Position numbers and translations under genes: made by a program
Shown: piece by piece, positions 41,144 to 45,697 of the stretch
How positions within the stretch are numbered: the first letter of the stretch is position 1
How the letters are laid out: each line of letters starts with the position of its first letter
Source of the DNA: an uncultured Collinsella sp.
Lineage (GTDB): Bacteria > Actinomycetota > Coriobacteriia > Coriobacteriales > Coriobacteriaceae
Reading direction: 5' to 3'
Assembly (NCBI GenBank): GCA_934654625.1
Contig: CAKUGM010000008.1
Location: 1-45,697, forward strand
Length of the DNA stretch: 45,697 nucleotides
The notes under the pieces: generated by a model
What the model was told of the DNA's origin: nothing
The model's input: the letters and a program-made list of their open reading frames with translations, nothing else
Database searches by the model: none

Positions 41144-43927
41144 ATGAGCGAGCCCACAGCCGATATGGCTGCACAAGGCCCCGCGGCCTCGACGGAGGCC
41201 TTGCCGGATACCGCCGTCACCCCGTTAACCGAGATCGATATCCCCGAGACCCTTCGCGACAACCTGGCGCTGTTCCTGCGCCTGGAACGTCGTGTGCTCA
41301 CGGAGTACGATCCGGAGATTTGCGATCTATTCGACAAGCTGCTCTCCTGCGTTATCGCTGCTAACGAAGGCGATCCGGGCCGCCTCGCTGCGGACGAACC
41401 GGTAGACGACGAGGGCATTCCCCTCTCCACAAGTGATAGCAGCCGTGCCTTCCGCGCCGCGGTAGAGCTGCTCGATTCGCTGCCGGTGGAGCGTTCCCAG
41501 GTTGTGGTGCGCGCCTTTACCGCTTTCTTCCACCTGGCAAACCTCTCCGAGGAGAACTATCGCGTGGAATCGCTCCACGAGCGCGAGCGAGGCGTGGGCA
41601 CCGACATGGATGTCGACCCCGGCAATGAGCTCACCGTTGCCTATCATCAGCTGGTGGAGGAAGCTGGTGTGTCGCGTGCAACGGAGCTTCTTAATCGTCT
41701 CGAGTTCCATCCGGTCTTTACCGCGCACCCCACCGAAGCGCGCCGCAAAGCCGTCGAAGGCAAGATTCGCCGCATCTCGAGTCTGCTTTCAGAACGTCCT
41801 CGCTTGGGCGGTTCCGACCTCGTGGAAAACGAGCGCCACCTGCTGCAGGAGATTGACGCGCTGGTGCGCACTTCCCCTATCGCTATCAAAAAGCCGACGC
41901 CGGTCGAAGAAGCCGATACCATCATCGACATCTTTGACAACACGCTGTTCGAGACGGTGCCGCGCATCTATCGTCGCTTTGACGACTGGATTTTAGGCGA
42001 GCGCGCCGGTCGCGTGGCTCCGGTGTGCCCAGCGTTTTTCCATCCCGGCAGCTGGATCGGCTCGGACCGCGACGGCAATCCCAACGTGACTGCCAAGGTG
42101 AGCCGCCAGGTAGCTGCCAAGTTTTCGGGCCATATGGTGTCGACGCTTGCTCATAAGTGCATGCGCGTTGGCCGCAACTTGACCTTGCAGGCGGGCTACA
42201 CCGAGCCCTCCGAGGAATTGCTCAACCTGTGGAATCATCAGATAGAGATGAGCGAGGTGCTCACCTCGCGTGCGCGCGACATTTCGGCATCCGAGCCGCA
42301 TCGCGCGGTGATGATCGTCATGGCCTCGCGCCTTGAGGCGACGGTCTCGCGTAATGCCGACACCATGTATCGTAACGCCGAGGAATTTTTGGCCGACCTG
42401 CGCGTTGTTCAGCGTTCACTGGCTCAGGCCGGTGCCGTGCGCGCCGCATATGGTCCGGTGCAGACGCTTATCTGGCAGGTGGAGACCTTTGGCTTCCACA
42501 TGGTGGAGATGGAGTTCCGTCAGCACTCGGTCGTGCACGCCCGTGCTCTTGCGGACATTCGCGAACACGGTGTGAACGGCGAGCTGCAGCCCATGACGCG
42601 CGAGGTGCTCGATACCTTTCGCGCCATTGGCTCTATCCAGCGTCGCTACGGCAAGAAGATGGCGCGCCGGTATATCATTTCGTTTACGAAGAGCGCCCAG
42701 CATGTGGCCGACGTGTACGAGCTGGCGCGCTTGGCGTTTGCTCATGCCGAGGACGTGCCTGCCCTTGATGTAATTCCGCTGTTCGAGCAGCTTGAGGACC
42801 TCGAGGGCTGCGTGGATGTGCTCGACCAGATGCTCGAGCTGCCTGCGGTTCAGGCCCGCCTCGCGCAGACCAACCGCCGCATGGAAGTTATGCTTGGCTA
42901 CTCAGATTCCTCGAAGGACGCCGGCCCCACCACGGCGACGCTCGCACTGCACGCAGCGCAGGAGCGCATTGCCCGCTGGGCCGAGAAAAACCGCATCGAC
43001 CTCGTGCTCATGCATGGTCGCGGCGGTGCTGTGGGCCGCGGTGGCGGCCCGGCAAACCGTGCCGTGCTGGCGCAGCCCGCGGGATCGGTGAACTGCTTCT
43101 TTAAGGTGACTGAGCAGGGCGAGATCATTTTTGCCCGCTATGGCAACCAGACGCTTGCGCAGCGACATGTGGAGAGCGTCGCCGCAGCGACGCTGCTCAA
43201 CTCGGCGCCGAGCATCGAGCGCACCAACACGCGCATGACAGAAGAGTTTGCCGATATGGCGGAGCGCCTGAACGAGACGGCCCACGAGCGTTATCTGGAT
43301 CTGCTGGGAACCGACGATTTCGCCCCATGGTTCTCGACGGTGACGCCGCTGACCGAGGTTGGCCTGCTACCCATCGGTAGCCGTCCGGCAAAGCGTGGCC
43401 TCGGCGCGAAGTCGCTCGACGACTTACGTACGATTCCCTGGGTTTTCAGCTGGTCACAGGCGCGCATCAACCTCGCTGCGTGGTACGGCTTGGGCACGGC
43501 GTGCGAGCAGCTGGGAGATCTGGACCTGCTGCGCCGCGCCTATGCCGAATGGCCGCTGTTCTCGACGTTCATCGACAACATCGAGATGTCGATTGCCAAG
43601 ACCGACGGTCGCATCGCCAAGATGTATTTGGCGTTGGGGGACCGCAGCGACCTGGCATCCAAGGTGTTTGAGGAGATGCAGCTCACGCGCAAGTGGACGC
43701 TCGCTATCACCGGAGACGATTGGCCGCTGCAGGGCCGTCGCGTGCTGGGCCGCGCCGTGCGCGTGCGCAACCCGTATGTCGACGCGCTTTCACTTGCGCA
43801 GGTCCGCGCGCTGCGCGAGGTGCGTATGAACCAAGATCAGCTTTCGGAAGAGGCGAAGGCCGAGTATATGAGCCTGATTTTTTCGACGGTGACCGGTGTC
43901 TCGGCGGGATTGCAAAACACGGGGTAA
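41144..43927 (+). CDS. ppc: Phosphoenolpyruvate carboxylase
   Basis: 927 aa. It carboxylates PEP with bicarbonate to oxaloacetate. Active-site blocks are PVFTAHPTEARRKAVEGKI (catalytic His), GSWIGSDRDGNPNVT, MLGYSDSSKDAGP and the flexible loop HGRGGAVGRGGGPANRA, with C-terminal SAGLQNTG where the family has a similar RNTG end. ATG 41144 has GGAG 7 bp upstream; a longer ATG at 41099 lacks a site. The protein has normal length. It should feed oxaloacetate for reductive or anaplerotic routes in an anaerobe. Single-gene unit. Confidence 0.95.
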   Translation: MSEPTADMAAQGPAASTEALPDTAVTPLTEIDIPETLRDNLALFLRLERRVLTEYDPEICDLFDKLLSCVIAANEGDPGRLAADEPVDDEGIPLSTSDSSRAFRAAVELLDSLPVERSQVVVRAFTAFFHLANLSEENYRVESLHERERGVGTDMDVDPGNELTVAYHQLVEEAGVSRATELLNRLEFHPVFTAHPTEARRKAVEGKIRRISSLLSERPRLGGSDLVENERHLLQEIDALVRTSPIAIKKPTPVEEADTIIDIFDNTLFETVPRIYRRFDDWILGERAGRVAPVCPAFFHPGSWIGSDRDGNPNVTAKVSRQVAAKFSGHMVSTLAHKCMRVGRNLTLQAGYTEPSEELLNLWNHQIEMSEVLTSRARDISASEPHRAVMIVMASRLEATVSRNADTMYRNAEEFLADLRVVQRSLAQAGAVRAAYGPVQTLIWQVETFGFHMVEMEFRQHSVVHARALADIREHGVNGELQPMTREVLDTFRAIGSIQRRYGKKMARRYIISFTKSAQHVADVYELARLAFAHAEDVPALDVIPLFEQLEDLEGCVDVLDQMLELPAVQARLAQTNRRMEVMLGYSDSSKDAGPTTATLALHAAQERIARWAEKNRIDLVLMHGRGGAVGRGGGPANRAVLAQPAGSVNCFFKVTEQGEIIFARYGNQTLAQRHVESVAAATLLNSAPSIERTNTRMTEEFADMAERLNETAHERYLDLLGTDDFAPWFSTVTPLTEVGLLPIGSRPAKRGLGAKSLDDLRTIPWVFSWSQARINLAAWYGLGTACEQLGDLDLLRRAYAEWPLFSTFIDNIEMSIAKTDGRIAKMYLALGDRSDLASKVFEEMQLTRKWTLAITGDDWPLQGRRVLGRAVRVRNPYVDALSLAQVRALREVRMNQDQLSEEAKAEYMSLIFSTVTGVSAGLQNTG

Positions 43928-44047
43928 TCGATAGCCCTGTGGATTTCATCGGTCCCCTTCGCCCTCGTTCTTCTGGGATTGAAGCTGAAAAGAAGAGCGG
44001 CGTGCTTTGCGCGTTTTGGAGGGGGTCTGTCCCGGCGGGTGTTCGCG

Positions 44048-44071
44048 CCCAGCGCCTTTTCGGCTGGGTTT
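44048..44071 (+). terminator. Terminator of ppc, first hairpin
   Basis: CCCAGC, a 9-nt loop, GCTGGG, then TTT. Confidence 0.5.
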
Positions 44072-44121
44072 GAGATTCATTGGGTGCGTGTGGCGCTTTG
44101 CCCCTAGCGCCTTTGCGCATG

Positions 44122-44155
44122 CGGCCGCGGTCCTCTTTGAGGCTGCGGCCGTTTT
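44122..44155 (+). terminator. Terminator of ppc, second hairpin
   Basis: CGGCCGC with an inner CCTC, loop TTT, GAGG and GCGGCCG, followed by TTTT. Confidence 0.65.
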
Positions 44156-44275
44156 GTAGCATTCTAATATGAATGTTCTGTTAACGGGTGAGCAAACGGT
44201 GGCATTTTTTGGCGAGCGGCGTATCCTCTCAACGGTTTTTTGGTGTGTCAGTTGAAAGGAAGAGGGCGTTCGTCG

Positions 44276-45553
44276 TTGTTTGAATGTGAACTGCCGTTTG
44301 ACCACAAGACGCTGCATCTGGAGCTCGAGGATAAGAGCTTCGCTGGTGTGATGGAAGGTCATCAAAACGAGTTTAAGACTACGAAATCGCAGGAAGAGCT
44401 GGTAGAGGAGTCACTTGCCAACCCTTATGGCTCGCCTTCGCTCGAGGAGCTTTGTGCTGGCAAAAAGGATATTGTCATCATTAGCTCCGACCATACACGT
44501 CCCGTTCCCTCGCGTGTGACGATGCCTATCCTGCTGCATCACATCCACTCCGCTGCGCCTGAGGCGCGCGTTCGCATTCTGGTTGCAACGGGTATGCATC
44601 GTCCGTCGACGCACGAGGAGCTCGTCAACAAGTACGGCGAGGAGATCGTTGCCAACGAGGAAATCGTTATGCACGTCGCGACTGACGACAGCATGATGAA
44701 AAAGATCGGCACCCTGCCTTCTGGCGGCGAGTGCATTATCAACAAGATTGCCGCCGATTGCGATCTGCTGCTTGCCGAGGGCTTTATTGAGCCGCACTTC
44801 TTTGCCGGTTTTTCTGGCAGCCGCAAGTCCGTCCTGCCCGGCATCGCCAGCTACAAGACCATCATGTACAACCACAATGGTCAGTTTGTGAATGATTCCC
44901 ACTCGCGTGCTGGCAACCTGTGCCACAACCACGTGAGCGAGGACATGTTTGCCGCCGCCGAGATGGCTCATCTTGCCTTTGTGCTCAACGTGGTGCTTAA
45001 CGGCAAGCACGAGGTTATCGGCTCTTTTGCCGGCGACATCCACAAGGCACATGAGGCTGGCTGCGAGTTCGTGAAGAGCTTGGCAGGTGTCGAGCCTGTC
45101 GAGTGCGATATCGCCATTACCACCAACGGCGGTTACCCGCTCGATCAGAACATCTATCAGGCCGTGAAGGGCATGTGCGCTGCCGAGGCCACGCTTCCCG
45201 AGGGCGGCGTGATCATCGATGTCGCCGGTTGTGCCGACGGTCACGGCGGCGAGGGTTTCTATCACAACATCGCCGACAACGATCCGGCGGAGTTTGAGCG
45301 TGCCTGCATCGATCGTCCCAAGGACGAGACCCTGCCCGACCAGTGGACGAGCCAGATTTTCGCCCGCATCCTGGCGCATCACCCTGTGATTATGGTTACC
45401 GATCTGTGCGATCACCAGATGCTCAAGGATATGCACATGACACCGGTCAACACCCTCGAGGAGGCGCTCAAGCTTGCCTTTGAGATGAAGGGTGCCGATG
45501 CCAAGGTCGCTGTCATTCCCGATGGCCTGGGCGTTGTCGTCGCGCAGCACTAG
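44276..45553 (+). CDS. larA: LarA-family nickel-pincer racemase (lactate racemase-like)
   Basis: 425 aa from TTG 44276, 9 bases after AGGAAGAGGG; a GTG at 44240 is the alternative. With this start the cofactor and catalytic residues fall exactly on the L. plantarum LarA numbers: His108 (ATGMHRPS), His174 (EPHFFAGF), Lys184 (GSRKSVLPGI, the lysine linked to the nickel-pincer nucleotide) and His200 (YNHNGQF). IISSDHTRPVP is the typical N-terminal block. LarA racemises lactate or another 2-hydroxyacid. The cofactor genes larB, larC and larE are not in the window. An aquaporin-family gene follows 50 bp later, as larD does in the L. plantarum lar operon. Many LarA homologues use other hydroxyacids. 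Confidence 0.88.
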   Translation: MFECELPFDHKTLHLELEDKSFAGVMEGHQNEFKTTKSQEELVEESLANPYGSPSLEELCAGKKDIVIISSDHTRPVPSRVTMPILLHHIHSAAPEARVRILVATGMHRPSTHEELVNKYGEEIVANEEIVMHVATDDSMMKKIGTLPSGGECIINKIAADCDLLLAEGFIEPHFFAGFSGSRKSVLPGIASYKTIMYNHNGQFVNDSHSRAGNLCHNHVSEDMFAAAEMAHLAFVLNVVLNGKHEVIGSFAGDIHKAHEAGCEFVKSLAGVEPVECDIAITTNGGYPLDQNIYQAVKGMCAAEATLPEGGVIIDVAGCADGHGGEGFYHNIADNDPAEFERACIDRPKDETLPDQWTSQIFARILAHHPVIMVTDLCDHQMLKDMHMTPVNTLEEALKLAFEMKGADAKVAVIPDGLGVVVAQH

Positions 45554-45603
45554 TGCGTGGCCCAAACGAATCGTTTATAACCGACAAGAAAGATAAGGTT
45601 TTT

Positions 45604-45697
45604 ATGCTTACCAAACTCCTCTGCGAATTCGGCGCAACGGCCCTCATGATCGTCTTTGGCGTGGGCGTACACTGCGATACCGTGCTCAAGGGCACCA
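45604..45697 (+). CDS. Aquaporin/glycerol facilitator (MIP) family protein, start only
   Basis: Thirty-one codons before the window ends: MLTKLLCEFGATALMIVFG, then GVGVHCDTVLKGT. This is the first helix of a MIP channel, which usually reads EFxGTxxLxxFGxGxxA. After larA, the natural candidate is a LarD-like lactic acid channel. A plain glycerol facilitator is possible. No NPA motif is reached. Confidence 0.65.
   Translation, partial: MLTKLLCEFGATALMIVFGVGVHCDTVLKGT

Larger units (their letters stand above)
43928..44275. other. Intergenic region between ppc and larA, 348 bp
   Basis: It contains two terminator-like hairpins (44048-44071 and 44122-44155) and no gene. A TAATATGAAT sequence near 44166 and the ribosome binding site AGGAAGAGGG (44257-44266) belong to the next gene. 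Confidence 0.5.

Overview
The window is high-GC DNA from an actinobacterium, most consistent with Collinsella or a close relative in the Coriobacteriia. The evidence is the gene content (MurT/GatD-like pair, LytTR two-component system, RicT with an arginine-rich tail, comF next to the long form of HPF, LarA with an aquaporin), the many GTG/TTG starts, and the compact operons. This assignment is inference from content; no marker comparison could be run. Nearly all genes lie on the + strand. Clear exceptions are a membrane-anchored C39-type peptidase, a glucose-type PTS EIIA and a DeoR regulator. No phage, transposase or CRISPR array is seen.

Layout. 1-3.3 kb: end of murT, a GatD-like partner that lacks the catalytic residues, and a lipoprotein glycoside hydrolase of family 3. 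3.4-13.7 kb: C39 peptidase (-), amidohydrolase, zinc-dependent phospholipase C-like protein, an Atg22/UMF1-type transporter, queT, a GT2 glycosyltransferase overlapping a LytS-type kinase, its LytTR regulator and a small phosphoesterase. 13.8-19.7 kb: tRNA-Asp, a zinc-ribbon membrane protein, then tmk-holB-ricT. 19.8-22.7 kb: comF, a structured region that is probably a raiA-motif noncoding RNA, a solute-binding lipoprotein, and the ribosome hibernation factor. 22.8-29.5 kb: degV, a beta-hydroxyacid dehydrogenase with a His/Cys-rich tail, two small uncharacterised genes, an isocitrate dehydrogenase-family gene, a membrane-anchored foldase-like protein and a DUF523-purine nucleoside phosphorylase fusion. 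29.7-30.1 kb: tRNA-Thr whose 3' end plus terminator is duplicated.

30.4-38.2 kb is an amino-sugar region: a GlcNAc-type PTS EIICB, a stand-alone EIIA, a mannose-family EIIA and EIIB without EIIC/EIID, a GntR/HutC regulator, NagA, and a divergent DeoR regulator with a GatY/KbaY-type aldolase. TGGT-N4-ACCA-like sites in front of the EIICB and mannose-type EIIA genes resemble the DasR/NagR operator and suggest one GlcNAc-6-P-responsive regulon. 38.2-45.7 kb: an EamA exporter, hisS, a 22-bp perfect inverted repeat, PEP carboxylase, LarA and the start of an aquaporin-family channel gene cut by the window edge.

The items most worth following are the catalytically dead GatD-like partner of MurT, the DUF523-PNP fusion, the candidate raiA RNA between comF and hpf, the metal-binding tail on the dehydrogenase, and the split amino-sugar PTS with its candidate operators.
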